Assembly: GCA_023664605.1 (NCBI GenBank)
Contig: JAMPFF010000005.1
Coordinates: 44,118 to 108,117, forward strand
DNA from: Clostridium sp.
Lineage (GTDB): Bacteria; Bacillota; Clostridia; Lachnospirales; Lachnospiraceae
Length of the DNA: 64,000 nt
Reading direction: 5' to 3'
The first letter of the stretch is position 1, and every line of letters begins with the position of its first letter. This document shows positions 44,755 to 54,227 of this stretch, in pieces. The position numbers and the translations under genes were made by a program. The notes under the pieces are model-generated. The model saw only the letters and a list, made by a program, of their open reading frames with translations, made no database searches and was not told the origin of the DNA.

Positions 44755-45690
44755 TTACTGTATTTCTAACCTTTCCAATGGAAAACACAGCGTAAAAATT
44801 GTTCCACTGCCCGGTATGCTTTCTACATAGATACTGCCGCTCATTTTTTCTACAAGCTGGCTCACGATGGACAGTCCAAGACCGCTGCCCTTTTGAGAAC
44901 GTCCTTTATCACATTTATATAATCTTTCAAAAATATGCTTCAAGTCCTCTTTGTCCATTCCCACGCCGTTATCCGATAATAATATTCTGATACTGCCATC
45001 TTGTTCCAGCAGGGTTATTTCTATTTTATCCGCATGACTGTGAGAAACCGCATTTTGTACCAGATTATTTATTATCCGCAAATATCCGTCCTCATCTACC
45101 TTTACCCAAAAAGGATATTCAGGGATTGTTGCCGCAAAATCTATCTTAGCATCTTCAAAGACCGGTATCCAATCCGCCAAGATATTCCGCGTCAATTCCG
45201 TTAAATCAACTGTTTTTATATTCATGGAAAATTCATTGGAGCCCAGCTTAAACCAATCGAATAATACGTCAATGTATTCCTTTAAATCATACGCTTTATG
45301 ACGGGCTGTTTCGATATAATCATCACGTTCTTTTCCAGAAACAACACCCTTATGCGCAGCGTCAAGATATCCAATCAGGGTGGTAAGCGGCGTTCTGACA
45401 TCATGGGAAAGACTCGTCATCAACTGTTTATTCGTCTCCTCTGTCTGTCGGAAAGCGGAAAGTCTACTTTCATAAGATACAATAATATCATTCATTTCAT
45501 AGGCAAGCGACGCGGTAATATCATGCGTTTCCGCTAAAATACGTCTGCCTCCGTTTCCGTTTTTTACCTCCTCCAAAATATTTGCCATTTCCGCTATCTG
45601 CCTTTTAACACGACGAAGAATAAATACCGCTGTACAGACGGCAATAATGGCTATGATAAGCGCCGTTGCTGCCGCAATCTCCATCCACAC
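44755..45690 (-). CDS. Sensor histidine kinase, partner of the ABC transporter
   Basis: 311 residues with one N-terminal membrane helix (about 6-27) and almost no extracellular domain, so the stimulus probably comes through the transporter or membrane. A HAMP-like linker is followed by HisKA (SLSHDVRTPLTTLIGY) and HATPase_c (INNLVQNAVSHSH, LSDNGVGMDKED, GSGLGLSIV). It is 3 bp downstream of its response regulator. The three-gene ABC operon downstream is a likely target. Confidence 0.9.
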   Translation of the reverse strand: MWMEIAAATALIIAIIAVCTAVFILRRVKRQIAEMANILEEVKNGNGGRRILAETHDITASLAYEMNDIIVSYESRLSAFRQTEETNKQLMTSLSHDVRTPLTTLIGYLDAAHKGVVSGKERDDYIETARHKAYDLKEYIDVLFDWFKLGSNEFSMNIKTVDLTELTRNILADWIPVFEDAKIDFAATIPEYPFWVKVDEDGYLRIINNLVQNAVSHSHADKIEITLLEQDGSIRILLSDNGVGMDKEDLKHIFERLYKCDKGRSQKGSGLGLSIVSQLVEKMSGSIYVESIPGSGTIFTLCFPLERLEIQ

Positions 45691-45693
45691 TGC

Positions 45694-46386
45694 TCACACC
45701 TCCTTATTAAAACGATACCCAATTCCTTTTACCGTCTGTATATATCGGGGAACGCCGGGATTTTGCTCTATTTTTTTGCGCAAACGGCTGATAACCGCCA
45801 TAATATTGCTGTCATCATAAACATACTCTTCCTGCCATACATTTTCATAAATCTGCTGTTTTGTCAATATCCGTCCCTGGTTTTTAGCAAGAAATATCAG
45901 TACATCAAATTCTTTCGGCGGCAAAAGAAAATCACCGTTTACCGCATGGACAATGCGCTCATCGAAATCAACCGTCAATCCATCAAAATTGAGTATCCGC
46001 GGCTGCCCGTCTTTTTGATTAAAACGGGTATAGCGTCTGATTAAAGAGATAATGCGCGCTATTAATTCCTCCATATCAAAGGGTTTGGTTAAATAATCAT
46101 CTGCGCCCGCCCGCAGTCCGCGCACTTTGGATGCGCTGTCATCTTTTGCGGTAAACATCAAAACAGGCAGACTGCTTTCTTTTCTAATCTGCTCCAGCGT
46201 TTCAAAACCGTCGGCTCCGGGCATCATAACGTCTAATATCACAAGCTGGTATTCATGCTCTTTCAACATCATTAAACCGGCTTTCCCCAAATATACGCAG
46301 TCGGCTTCTATGTTCTCCCGTAAAACGCTTCTCTTAATCAGGGCGCCAAGTTCCTTATCATCATCTATCACCAAAATCCTGTTCAT
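45694..46386 (-). CDS. OmpR-family response regulator, partner of the ABC-linked kinase
   Basis: 230 residues. Receiver domain with VIDDDKELG, phospho-Asp in LVILDVMMPGADG, FTAKDD and the conserved Lys in YLTKPFD. The C-terminal winged helix ends with YIQTVKGIGYRF. Its first 26 bp overlap the end of phoR, so it may be translated from the phosphate transcript as well as from its own. Confidence 0.92.
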   Translation of the reverse strand: MNRILVIDDDKELGALIKRSVLRENIEADCVYLGKAGLMMLKEHEYQLVILDVMMPGADGFETLEQIRKESSLPVLMFTAKDDSASKVRGLRAGADDYLTKPFDMEELIARIISLIRRYTRFNQKDGQPRILNFDGLTVDFDERIVHAVNGDFLLPPKEFDVLIFLAKNQGRILTKQQIYENVWQEEYVYDDSNIMAVISRLRKKIEQNPGVPRYIQTVKGIGYRFNKEV

Positions 46387-48073
46387 TGTCTGCTCCTATA
46401 TCCCTCAAATCACATCTTATGTAAATCCGTATTGTTGTTCCCTCGCCGAGAATACTCTGTAACTCAATCCTGCCATGCAATGATTGAACGGCGTGTTTTA
46501 CAATGGAAAGCCCCAGACCGGTTCCGCCCGATTCCTTGGAACGGCTCTTATCCACCCGGTAAAAGCGTTCAAATATTCGCTCCTGATGCTCCGGCAAAAT
46601 GCCGATGCCGGAATCTTTTACGCAAATCAGCGCATCATCATCTTTCCTGCCTGCAAAAACCTCCACCGTGCCTCCCGCTTTATTATATTTAATAGCATTA
46701 ACGCAAAGATTATAGATAATTTCCGTTACAAGCTGCCTGACGCCTTTTATCGTGACGCTTTCTCCCGTTACGCTGACGGTAACGTCTGCTGTTGCCGCCA
46801 TTTCTTCCAGCCCCGTCACGACCTCTGCTGCCGTCTCATATAAATCGACGTCCTCCCAAGACTCTTCCATAGACGTTTCATATCCCTCGTCTAACTTCGA
46901 TAAACGGATAATATCCTCAATCAGTGTCAGAAGCCGTCCGGCTTCCGTGCGGATATGCCCTACGAAACGCGTCATATCCTCCGGTTTTACCAGACCGTTT
47001 TCCAATAACTCCGCGCTTCCCATAATGGATTGCAGCGGTGTTTTTAATTCATGCGATACATTGGCGGTAAACTCCCGGCGATTTTTCTCTGCATAAGCTG
47101 CCTCCGTTCTATCAAAGGCAAGCACAACCGCTCCGATAACCAGACCGTTTGACGCAATACGGTTCACATGAAGCTGATATTCTTTCTCCTCCCGTTCCAT
47201 GCGTATTTCGCTGTATCCGTTCAAAAACGCCTCCTGTATCGCCCGGCTTACATTACGGCTGCGTTCCACCGCCAGAAAATCTTTGCCCACACAGGATTTT
47301 TCCGCATGAAATAATTTTAACGCCGCAGGATTGATGGCTAAAATCACGCTTTTTTCATTCAAAAGCACAAGCCCCTCCGTCATGCTGTGTGCAATCTGCG
47401 TAAATTCGTCGTTTTTTCTTTCTAATTCCAATAATTGCATGGTGATCTGTTTATGCTGCTTATTGATACGGCTCAATAACGGCGCCAATTCCTCATAAGT
47501 ATCATTTTCCAAAGGCTTTTCCAAATCAAGATTGTTTAACGGTTCCATAATATGTTTGGAAATGCGGCTTGCCAGCGCGCCTGATAAACAAAACGCCACA
47601 ACAAGCACAATCAAAACCGGCTGCACCATCCCTAATACCAAAACCCATATTGTCGCGCTGCTGACCGAAATTCTCAGTACCGATCCATCCTCGAGCCGCC
47701 TCGCATGATAAAGCGTTTTTTCTAAAAGCGTCGTAGAATAACGCGAACTCTTTCCTTCTTTACTCAAAAGCGCCTGTTGAATTTCCTCTCTGTCCGCATG
47801 GTTTTCCATGTTCTGTTTCTCGGACTGCGTATCATATAAAACATCTCCGTTGGCGGCAACCCATGTCAGGCGATACTGTCCGGGCTGTATTTTTTCCAAG
47901 TATTCCTGACCGTTTTTTTCAACGGCAGCCGCCGCTAACGCCAGCTCATCCTCTAACTGTTTTTCCTGAATATTACTGAAATATCCATAAAGCCCGCCCA
48001 TAATAATAACAAGGCTTGCCGCTAAAACGGCTAATGCCGCAATCATAATCGACTTAAAAATCCTCTTTGTCAT
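46361..48073 (-). CDS. phoR: Phosphate regulon sensor kinase PhoR-like
   Basis: 570 residues from MTKRIFKSIMI, which follows GAGGAAATT. Two membrane helices (about 8-32 and 145-170) border an extracellular domain of ~110 residues, followed by a HAMP region, a PAS domain (IAHSMTEGLVLLNE) and the kinase core: NVSHELKTPLQSIMGS, YNLCVNAIKYN, KDSGIGILPEHQ and GTGLGLSIV. Its place directly after pstSCAB-phoU-phoP and the PAS layout support PhoR. It ends inside the start of the next response regulator gene. Confidence 0.85.
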   Translation of the reverse strand: MTKRIFKSIMIAALAVLAASLVIIMGGLYGYFSNIQEKQLEDELALAAAAVEKNGQEYLEKIQPGQYRLTWVAANGDVLYDTQSEKQNMENHADREEIQQALLSKEGKSSRYSTTLLEKTLYHARRLEDGSVLRISVSSATIWVLVLGMVQPVLIVLVVAFCLSGALASRISKHIMEPLNNLDLEKPLENDTYEELAPLLSRINKQHKQITMQLLELERKNDEFTQIAHSMTEGLVLLNEKSVILAINPAALKLFHAEKSCVGKDFLAVERSRNVSRAIQEAFLNGYSEIRMEREEKEYQLHVNRIASNGLVIGAVVLAFDRTEAAYAEKNRREFTANVSHELKTPLQSIMGSAELLENGLVKPEDMTRFVGHIRTEAGRLLTLIEDIIRLSKLDEGYETSMEESWEDVDLYETAAEVVTGLEEMAATADVTVSVTGESVTIKGVRQLVTEIIYNLCVNAIKYNKAGGTVEVFAGRKDDDALICVKDSGIGILPEHQERIFERFYRVDKSRSKESGGTGLGLSIVKHAVQSLHGRIELQSILGEGTTIRIYIRCDLRDIGADNEQDFGDR

Positions 48074-48087
48074 GTTAATTTCCTCTA

Positions 48088-48774
48088 TCATATATCCTGT
48101 ACACACTCGAACCTGTACCCGACGCCGCGCACCGTCTCAATCATTTTCCCGTAACCGCCCAGTTTTGCGCGCAGTGTACGGATGTGCATATCAACCGTTC
48201 TTGTTTCCCCGATATAATCGGTTCCCCATATGTCGTTAAAAAGCTGATCGCGGGTATATACAATGCCCGGATGCGAAAGAAACAGTTTAAGCAGTTCAAA
48301 TTCCTTTAAGGTAAGCTTAATCCGTTTTCCGTCAATGGTAACGATATGCTCATCCAGATTGACGACGAGCGCGCCCGCTTTTAAAAGATGCTGCACCTGC
48401 GCGGGATGACATCTGCGAAGCACAGCCTTGACGCGGGAAACCATTTCCATCATGCCAAACGGTTTTACCAGATAATCGTCCGCCCCCAGATCAAGACTTT
48501 GAATCTTATCATACTCCATTCCCTTTGCCGTCGCCATGATAACGGGAATCCTGCAAGTGTCAGGACTTTCTTTTAAAAATTTCAACAATTCCACGCCGCT
48601 TTCTCCGGGCAGCATAATATCAAGCAGAATCAAATCCGGCTTCTCTGCGCTTAAAGCGTCCCGAAAAGCCGCCGCGTCCGAAAAACCCGCCGCGTCAAAA
48701 CCGGTGGAATGTAACGTATATACTTCGATATCACGGATGCTCTCATCATCCTCTACACACCATATTCTCATCAA
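48088..48774 (-). CDS. phoP: Phosphate regulon response regulator PhoP/PhoB-like
   Basis: 228 residues. Receiver domain: CVEDDESIRD, LLDIMLPGESG with the phospho-Asp, ATAKGMEYDK and LVKPFGMMEM. The DNA-binding winged helix has YTRDQLFNDIWG and MIETVRGVGYRFE. The start overlaps the phoU stop by ATGA. It would bind the TTTACA repeats in front of pstS. Confidence 0.88.
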   Translation of the reverse strand: MMRIWCVEDDESIRDIEVYTLHSTGFDAAGFSDAAAFRDALSAEKPDLILLDIMLPGESGVELLKFLKESPDTCRIPVIMATAKGMEYDKIQSLDLGADDYLVKPFGMMEMVSRVKAVLRRCHPAQVQHLLKAGALVVNLDEHIVTIDGKRIKLTLKEFELLKLFLSHPGIVYTRDQLFNDIWGTDYIGETRTVDMHIRTLRAKLGGYGKMIETVRGVGYRFECVQDI

Positions 48775-49418
48775 TCTGCTCCCTTATGCACTCCCGTTAC
48801 GGAAAAAACAACCCATTCTGCAATATTTACCGCATGGTCTCCGATACGCTCAAAATATTTGGCTATCATCAATAAATCCAGCGCATATCCGCCGTCCGCC
48901 GGTTTATCCGCTATCATTTTAATTAAAGATTCCCTGACCTGCACAAACAAATTATCCACTACATCATCACGTTCAATAGCCCCGTCAGCCAGTATAACGT
49001 CCTGCTTTACAAAAGCGTCGATGCTTTCCGTCACCATCCGGCTTGCCTCTTGTGCCATGAAGCGGATATGTTCGCATTCCTCTCCGCATCTTCCGCCCAG
49101 AAACGTAATAATCTCCGCAATATCCGCCGCCTGCGTTCCAATACGTTCCATATCAGTAATCATTTTAAGGGCGGCGGAAATCTGCCGCAAATCGCCCGCC
49201 ACCGGCTGCTGCTGTAACAACAGTTTCAGGCACAACGCTTCTATCGTACGCTCCATCCGGTCGATCTCCCCGTCCAGAGACAGCACCTTATCCGCAAGCT
49301 TTCCATCTCCCGCGCTCAGCGCCTTTGAGGCAGCGGCAATCGCCTCCTCGCACATGGCGCCCATCCGGGTAAGCTCATTATGAAGCGTGGCAAGCTGCTT
49401 ATCAAAACGACTTCTCAT
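48771..49418 (-). CDS. phoU: Phosphate signalling protein PhoU
   Basis: 215 residues of two three-helix repeats, each with the metal-binding E/D-x-x-x-D pattern: MGAMCEEAI...LDGEIDRMERTIEA in the first, and MAQEASRMVTESIDAF...RDDVVDNLFVQV in the second. It couples the Pst transporter to PhoR. The start shares TAATG with the pstB stop. Confidence 0.93.
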   Translation of the reverse strand: MRSRFDKQLATLHNELTRMGAMCEEAIAAASKALSAGDGKLADKVLSLDGEIDRMERTIEALCLKLLLQQQPVAGDLRQISAALKMITDMERIGTQAADIAEIITFLGGRCGEECEHIRFMAQEASRMVTESIDAFVKQDVILADGAIERDDVVDNLFVQVRESLIKMIADKPADGGYALDLLMIAKYFERIGDHAVNIAEWVVFSVTGVHKGAD

Positions 49419-50173
49419 TATCCAAACCTCCCCGTAATATAATCCTCTGTCCTCTTATCCTTTGGCTGCTCAAACATTTTCTGCGTATTGCCGTATTCGA
49501 TTAAATCGCCGAGGAGAAAAAAAGCCGTATTATCAGAAATCCGCACAGCCTGCTGCATATTGTGCGTGACGATGATAATAGTATACTTATTCTTTAGTTC
49601 CATTGCAAGCTCCTCGATTTTGGATGTAGAAATCGGGTCGAGGGCGCTTGTCGGCTCATCCATCAAAAGCACATCCGGCTCCACCGCCAATGCGCGGGCA
49701 ATACAGAGCCGCTGCTGCTGTCCGCCGGAAAGTCCCAACGCCGATTTTTTCAATCGGTCTTTTACCTCATCCCAGATAGCCGCGCCGCGCAGGGAACGTT
49801 CCACGATATCGTCCAGCTTCGCCTTATTTTTCATGCCATGCGTCCTCGGTCCGTAAGCAATGTTATCGTAAATGCTCATAGGAAAAGGCGTCGGTTTTTG
49901 AAAAACCATGCCGATGCTGCGGCGAAGCTCATTCACATCAGTTCCCGCATCATAAATATTTCTCTCTCTGTAACGCACCTCTCCCGTAATCCGCACCCCG
50001 GCAATCAGGTCGTTCATCCTGTTTAACGATTTTAAAAAAGTAGATTTACCACATCCGGACGGGCCGATAAACGCCGTAATGCTGCGTTCTTCAATGTCAA
50101 TATTGATATTTTTAAGAGCCTGTGTGCTTCCATACCAAAGGCACAAATCTTTTACCGTCATAATACCATTCAT
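49418..50173 (-). CDS. pstB: Phosphate ABC transporter ATPase PstB
   Basis: 251 residues. [23 protein letters not shown] is the near-invariant PstB Walker A block (here GPSGCGKST and LNRMNDL), followed by [21 protein letters not shown] (split: VFQKPTPFP), [28 protein letters not shown] and VTHNMQQA. Full length. Overlaps pstA by ATGA. Confidence 0.97.
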   Translation of the reverse strand: MNGIMTVKDLCLWYGSTQALKNINIDIEERSITAFIGPSGCGKSTFLKSLNRMNDLIAGVRITGEVRYRERNIYDAGTDVNELRRSIGMVFQKPTPFPMSIYDNIAYGPRTHGMKNKAKLDDIVERSLRGAAIWDEVKDRLKKSALGLSGGQQQRLCIARALAVEPDVLLMDEPTSALDPISTSKIEELAMELKNKYTIIIVTHNMQQAVRISDNTAFFLLGDLIEYGNTQKMFEQPKDKRTEDYITGRFG

Positions 50174-51033
50174 TCGTTTCCTCTTTTCTGAAAATATCTG
50201 CCAGCAAGCTGTGCCGACAGGTTAATGCACACCGTTAAAATCATCAAAATCGCAGCAATGGCAAATGCAATTTCAAACTCTCCGTTTTCCTTTGCATAGA
50301 CATATAATGCGACCGTCAGCGTCGCGCCCGAGCTGCCAAGCCCTTTAAAAATCCCGTTTAAAGCATGGGCAAAACCCGCCGTAAATAGAAGCGCCGCCGA
50401 TTCCCCTAAAATCCGTCCAATAGACAATATACAGCCCGTTATCACGCCATCGATGCAGCCGGGAAGTACAACCGTATAAATGACCCGCCATTTTCCTGCT
50501 CCCAGCCCAAAAGCGCTTTCCCTATAACTTACCGGCACCGTTTTCAAACTCTCCTGCGTAGTGCGCATGACCGTCGGCAGATTCATAATAACCAGCGTAA
50601 GAGCTCCCGCCATAAGAGAAGTTTTCATACCGAAAAACTGGCAGAAAAACAACATACCTACCAGACCGTAAATAATAGACGGAATCCCCGATAAGGTCTC
50701 GGCAGCATATTCAATGATACCCACCAGTTTTTTATTTGCCGCATATTCCGTCAAATAAACTGCCGCGCCTACTCCAAGAGGGAGAACAAACGCCAGCGTT
50801 GCCAGCACGATATAAATCGTATTTAAAATATCCGGCAAAATCCCTATCCGCCCGGACAGATAGCTTGGTTTGGTCGTCAACAGCTCCCATGTTACATGGG
50901 GAAGCCCTTTCCACAAAACATAACCGATTAAAAATAATACCAGCGTACAGGTAATGCTGACGCAAATCCCCATCAATGCCCGCATAAATGTAACGTAGGT
51001 TTTCCTTTTGAACAAAACAAACTGTTTTTGCAT
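50170..51033 (-). CDS. pstA: Phosphate ABC transporter permease PstA
   Basis: 287 residues, about six membrane helices with the PstA-typical [16 protein letters not shown] segment and the EAA loop ALKT-like block [21 protein letters not shown]. The charged periplasmic entry residues and [15 protein letters not shown] near the C-terminus match the family. Starts 16 bp after pstC. Confidence 0.95.
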   Translation of the reverse strand: MQKQFVLFKRKTYVTFMRALMGICVSITCTLVLFLIGYVLWKGLPHVTWELLTTKPSYLSGRIGILPDILNTIYIVLATLAFVLPLGVGAAVYLTEYAANKKLVGIIEYAAETLSGIPSIIYGLVGMLFFCQFFGMKTSLMAGALTLVIMNLPTVMRTTQESLKTVPVSYRESAFGLGAGKWRVIYTVVLPGCIDGVITGCILSIGRILGESAALLFTAGFAHALNGIFKGLGSSGATLTVALYVYAKENGEFEIAFAIAAILMILTVCINLSAQLAGRYFQKRGNE

Positions 51034-51049
51034 TCCATCCCTTCTTTCT

Positions 51050-51925
51050 TCATTTTCTTTTTAAAAAGAAATTCAATGCGGCATTTATCAGCATGATAAA
51101 GAAAAACAATACCAGCGCAATGGAGTATAGCGCCTGTTTTTGCAAACTTCCATCGGCAGCATATGACATCTCGCTTGCCACGGCGGTTGTCAAAAAACGG
51201 ACGCTCTGGAAAATACCCGGCATATTAGGGGCGTTCCCCGCTACCATCATAACCGCCATCGACTCGCCAATCGCCCTGCCAACGCCTAAAACCACCGCCG
51301 CCGCAATACCGCTTTTTGCCGCCGGAACGGATACCCTAAAATAAGTTTCAACCGGCGTTGCGCCAAGGGCAAGAGACGCATCCTCATACTCTTTGGGAAC
51401 TGCCTCCAACGCCGTAAGCGACACCTTAACGATAGACGGCAGAATCATAATGGCAAGTACAATCACCGCCGCAAATAAACCGGCTCCGTCCGGGATATGG
51501 AAAACAGTCCGTATCCCCGGAACAAGCGCCATCATTCCTACCAGACCGTAAACCACCGAAGGAATACCCGCCAGCAGACTGACCGCCGCCGCGATTACGC
51601 TCTTTACTTTCGGCTTCGCTATCTTCGCAAGATAAACCGCCGTCATAAAACCAATCGGCACTCCAATCAGGATAGCGCCCGCCGTACCGTAAATGCTTGT
51701 CAAAATAAAAGGCAAAATGCCATATTGAGGCTGCGCGGCCGTAGACGCCCACTTTTTTCCAAAAAGGAAATGGAACACACCTATTTTACGGATAGCCGGA
51801 ATACCGGATATAACAAGATAAACGGTAATTAAAAGCACACAGCCGACCGTAATCAGACCAAGTATCAGGAAAATGCCATGTATGACATTTTCCACAAACC
51901 GCTTTCTGCTTTTCATCCAATTCAC
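51050..51925 (-). CDS. pstC: Phosphate ABC transporter permease PstC
   Basis: 291 residues, six helices. FLFGKKWASTAAQPQYGILPF is the usual PstC external segment (here GKKWASTAAQPQYGILP). SLLAGIPSVVYGLVG and the EAA loop ALEAVPKEYEDASLALGATP follow, and GVGRAIGESMAVMMVAGN ends the conserved part. 14 bp after pstS. Confidence 0.95.
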   Translation of the reverse strand: MNWMKSRKRFVENVIHGIFLILGLITVGCVLLITVYLVISGIPAIRKIGVFHFLFGKKWASTAAQPQYGILPFILTSIYGTAGAILIGVPIGFMTAVYLAKIAKPKVKSVIAAAVSLLAGIPSVVYGLVGMMALVPGIRTVFHIPDGAGLFAAVIVLAIMILPSIVKVSLTALEAVPKEYEDASLALGATPVETYFRVSVPAAKSGIAAAVVLGVGRAIGESMAVMMVAGNAPNMPGIFQSVRFLTTAVASEMSYAADGSLQKQALYSIALVLFFFIMLINAALNFFLKRK

Positions 51926-51939
51926 CTCAATGCCGCTAT

Positions 51940-52821
51940 CTAGTTCACGGGAACCGCGCCCGCTGCCAGAATAATCTCGTCCGCCTCGGATGAAGTCGCA
52001 TAGTCGAAAAACTGCTGCGCTGTTTTTGAAAGCTCTGCGCCCTCTTTCGTTACCAGCACAAAAGGCCGCTGTACCACATAACTTCCGTCTTTGACAGTTT
52101 CTTCCGTGGGGACGATACCATCTATGGAAAGCGCTTTGACCGTTTCCTTAACAGAAGCAAGGGACGCATATCCTACCGCTCCCGGATTGCCTGCAACCGT
52201 TGTAATGACGTCTCCCGTAGAAGTGAGTTCCTGACGATACTGACAGACGTCCTCCGTTTTCGTAATGGACTCAAACCCGTCTCTCGTACCGCTGCCCGCT
52301 TCTCTGCCAATCAGGACGATTTCCAAGTCATTGCCGCCGACGTCTTTCCAGTTCGTTATTTCGCCCGTATACATTCTGCCAATCGTATCAAGGTCAAGGT
52401 CATCGACCGGATTATCGGGATTTACGATAATCGCAATGCCGTCAAGGGCAAGTATGGTTTCCGTCAATCCCTGCGCTTTTTCCTCATCCTTTAACGCACG
52501 GCTGGAAAGACCGATATCACAGCGTCCCTCCGCTGCCGCCGTAATGCCTGAACCGGAGCCGGTCGGATTATAGGTAAAGGTTACGCCGGGATTATTTTCC
52601 TCAAAAGATTCTCCTAATGCGCCGATAACCTTTTCCATGGAAGTCGAGCCGTCCGTAGATACCGTTCCGGTCTCTGCCGCACTACCCGCAGCCGTTGTTT
52701 CTCTGACTGCCTCCTTGCCCGCTGATACCGTATTGCTTTCTGTTTTTCCGCATCCCGCCATCATAGCGGCGCTAAACGCCAGAATCATAATAGAACCGAT
52801 ACATTTTCTCATTTTTTTCAT
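51940..52821 (-). CDS. pstS: Phosphate-binding lipoprotein PstS
   Basis: 293 residues. The signal peptide ends in AAMMAGC (lipidated Cys about 24), so the protein is anchored outside. Phosphate-binding motifs are DGSTSMEKVI, YNPTGSGSGITA and IGREAGSGTRDGFE, with VAGNPGAVGYASLASV near the C-terminus. It is the first gene of pstSCAB-phoU-phoPR, under a PHO-box promoter. Confidence 0.96.
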   Translation of the reverse strand: MKKMRKCIGSIMILAFSAAMMAGCGKTESNTVSAGKEAVRETTAAGSAAETGTVSTDGSTSMEKVIGALGESFEENNPGVTFTYNPTGSGSGITAAAEGRCDIGLSSRALKDEEKAQGLTETILALDGIAIIVNPDNPVDDLDLDTIGRMYTGEITNWKDVGGNDLEIVLIGREAGSGTRDGFESITKTEDVCQYRQELTSTGDVITTVAGNPGAVGYASLASVKETVKALSIDGIVPTEETVKDGSYVVQRPFVLVTKEGAELSKTAQQFFDYATSSEADEIILAAGAVPVN

Positions 52822-52868
52822 AATACTTTTCTCTCCTTTTTCTGTTTGTATTTTGTTCTACATTTATG

Positions 52869-52923
52869 ATGATAGACGCCGCCTGTAAAATCCAAAACAC
52901 AGCTTTTGTAAAATTCTTGTAAA
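52869..52923 (-). promoter_or_regulatory. PHO box and promoter of the pst-pho operon
   Basis: On the minus strand two TTTACA hexamers are 11 bp apart (52918-52923 and 52907-52912), with a third at 52884-52889, nearly in phase. TATCAT (52869-52874) can serve as -10. The 11-bp period and hexamer match the PhoP box known from Bacillus. Confidence 0.75.
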
Positions 52924-53040
52924 ATCGGATAAAAGCCCGCCCGTATCGGTAAAAACTTGCGCAAAGCCTCCTTTCATGCTACGATTATAAGGTAATTACG
53001 AAACGTCTATATGATGATTTTATCTGAATGGAGGCTTTTT

Positions 53041-54216
53041 ATGATATACAGTGATTTTGACAACCGGAAACTTTCTCTTTTAGGATTTGGCGCCATGCGG
53101 CTTCCGCTTGTGTCTGATGCGCCGGACGCTGCGGTAGACGAGACCCGCACCGCCGAAATGGTAGACTATGCAATTTCCCACGGCGTCAATTATTTTGATA
53201 CCGCCTACCCGTACCACAACGGGGAATCCGAGAAGATTATGGGCAGGATTTTAAAAAAATACCCCAGAGAGCAATTCTATCTCGCGACCAAATATCCCGG
53301 ACATCAAATCAGCGAAAGCTATAACCCGGCGGACATTTTTGAAAAACAGCTCACCAAATGCGGCGTGGAATACTTTGACTTTTATCTGCTGCACAACGTC
53401 TATGAAAACTCGATACAGACCTACTTAGACCCCAAATGGGGCATTATCGACTATTTTATTGAGCAGAAAAAGCGCGGACGGATTCGTTATCTCGGTTTTT
53501 CCAGCCACGGGCGGGTGGACTGTCTGGAACAATTTCTGGATATATGCGGCGCGCAGATGGACTTTTGCCAGATTCAGCTAAACTATCTGGATTGGACATT
53601 ACAGAACGCAAAAGAAAAATATGACCTTTTAACAAAGAGAAATATCCCCGTCTGGGTTATGGAACCTGTCAGGGGCGGTCGTCTCGCGCATCTGGATGAA
53701 ACGTCCGAGAAGCGTTTGCGCGACAGACATCCGTCAGAGAGCGTTTCCTCGTGGGCTTTCCGTTTTTTACAAGGACTTCCTAACGTACATATGATTTTAA
53801 GCGGTATGTCCAATATGGAACAGATGAAAGACAATGTAGAAACATTTAAAGAGCGGAAACCTTTAAATGAAGAAGAAAAAGAACTGCTTTTCGAGATTGC
53901 GGAGGGCATGAAAGATTCCATTCCCTGTACGGCGTGCCGTTACTGCGTGGAGGGTTGCCCAAAAGGACTGGATATCCCGATGTTACTTGCCACTTATAAC
54001 GAAATCCGCTTCTCCCAGAATCTTACGGTAAAAATGCGCTTAGATGCCTTAGCCTCGGAGAAACAGCCCGACGCCTGCATCAAGTGCGGTAAATGCGCCA
54101 AAGTCTGCCCACAGAAAATTAATATTCCGACACATCTTCATGAGTTCTCAGATGCCCTTGCCAAAATGCCGAGCTGGGCGGAAATGTGCAGACAGCGGGA
54201 TGCGGTGCAAAAATAA
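53041..54216 (+). CDS. Aldo/keto reductase with C-terminal 2x4Fe-4S domain
   Basis: 391 residues from the ATG at 53041, which follows GGAGGCTTTTT; an in-frame ATG at 53011 is rejected. The AKR barrel shows GFGAMRLP, FDTAYPYHNGESE (catalytic Asp and Tyr), YLATKYPG (Lys) and YFDFYLLHNVY. The C-terminal domain carries CTACRYCVEGCPKGLDIP and CIKCGKCAKVCPQKINIP, two clusters of the ferredoxin type. This fused family is common in anaerobes and may pass electrons from ferredoxin to the substrate. Lone gene on the plus strand. Confidence 0.93.
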   Translation: MIYSDFDNRKLSLLGFGAMRLPLVSDAPDAAVDETRTAEMVDYAISHGVNYFDTAYPYHNGESEKIMGRILKKYPREQFYLATKYPGHQISESYNPADIFEKQLTKCGVEYFDFYLLHNVYENSIQTYLDPKWGIIDYFIEQKKRGRIRYLGFSSHGRVDCLEQFLDICGAQMDFCQIQLNYLDWTLQNAKEKYDLLTKRNIPVWVMEPVRGGRLAHLDETSEKRLRDRHPSESVSSWAFRFLQGLPNVHMILSGMSNMEQMKDNVETFKERKPLNEEEKELLFEIAEGMKDSIPCTACRYCVEGCPKGLDIPMLLATYNEIRFSQNLTVKMRLDALASEKQPDACIKCGKCAKVCPQKINIPTHLHEFSDALAKMPSWAEMCRQRDAVQK

Positions 54217-54227
54217 AGACTTTTCTT

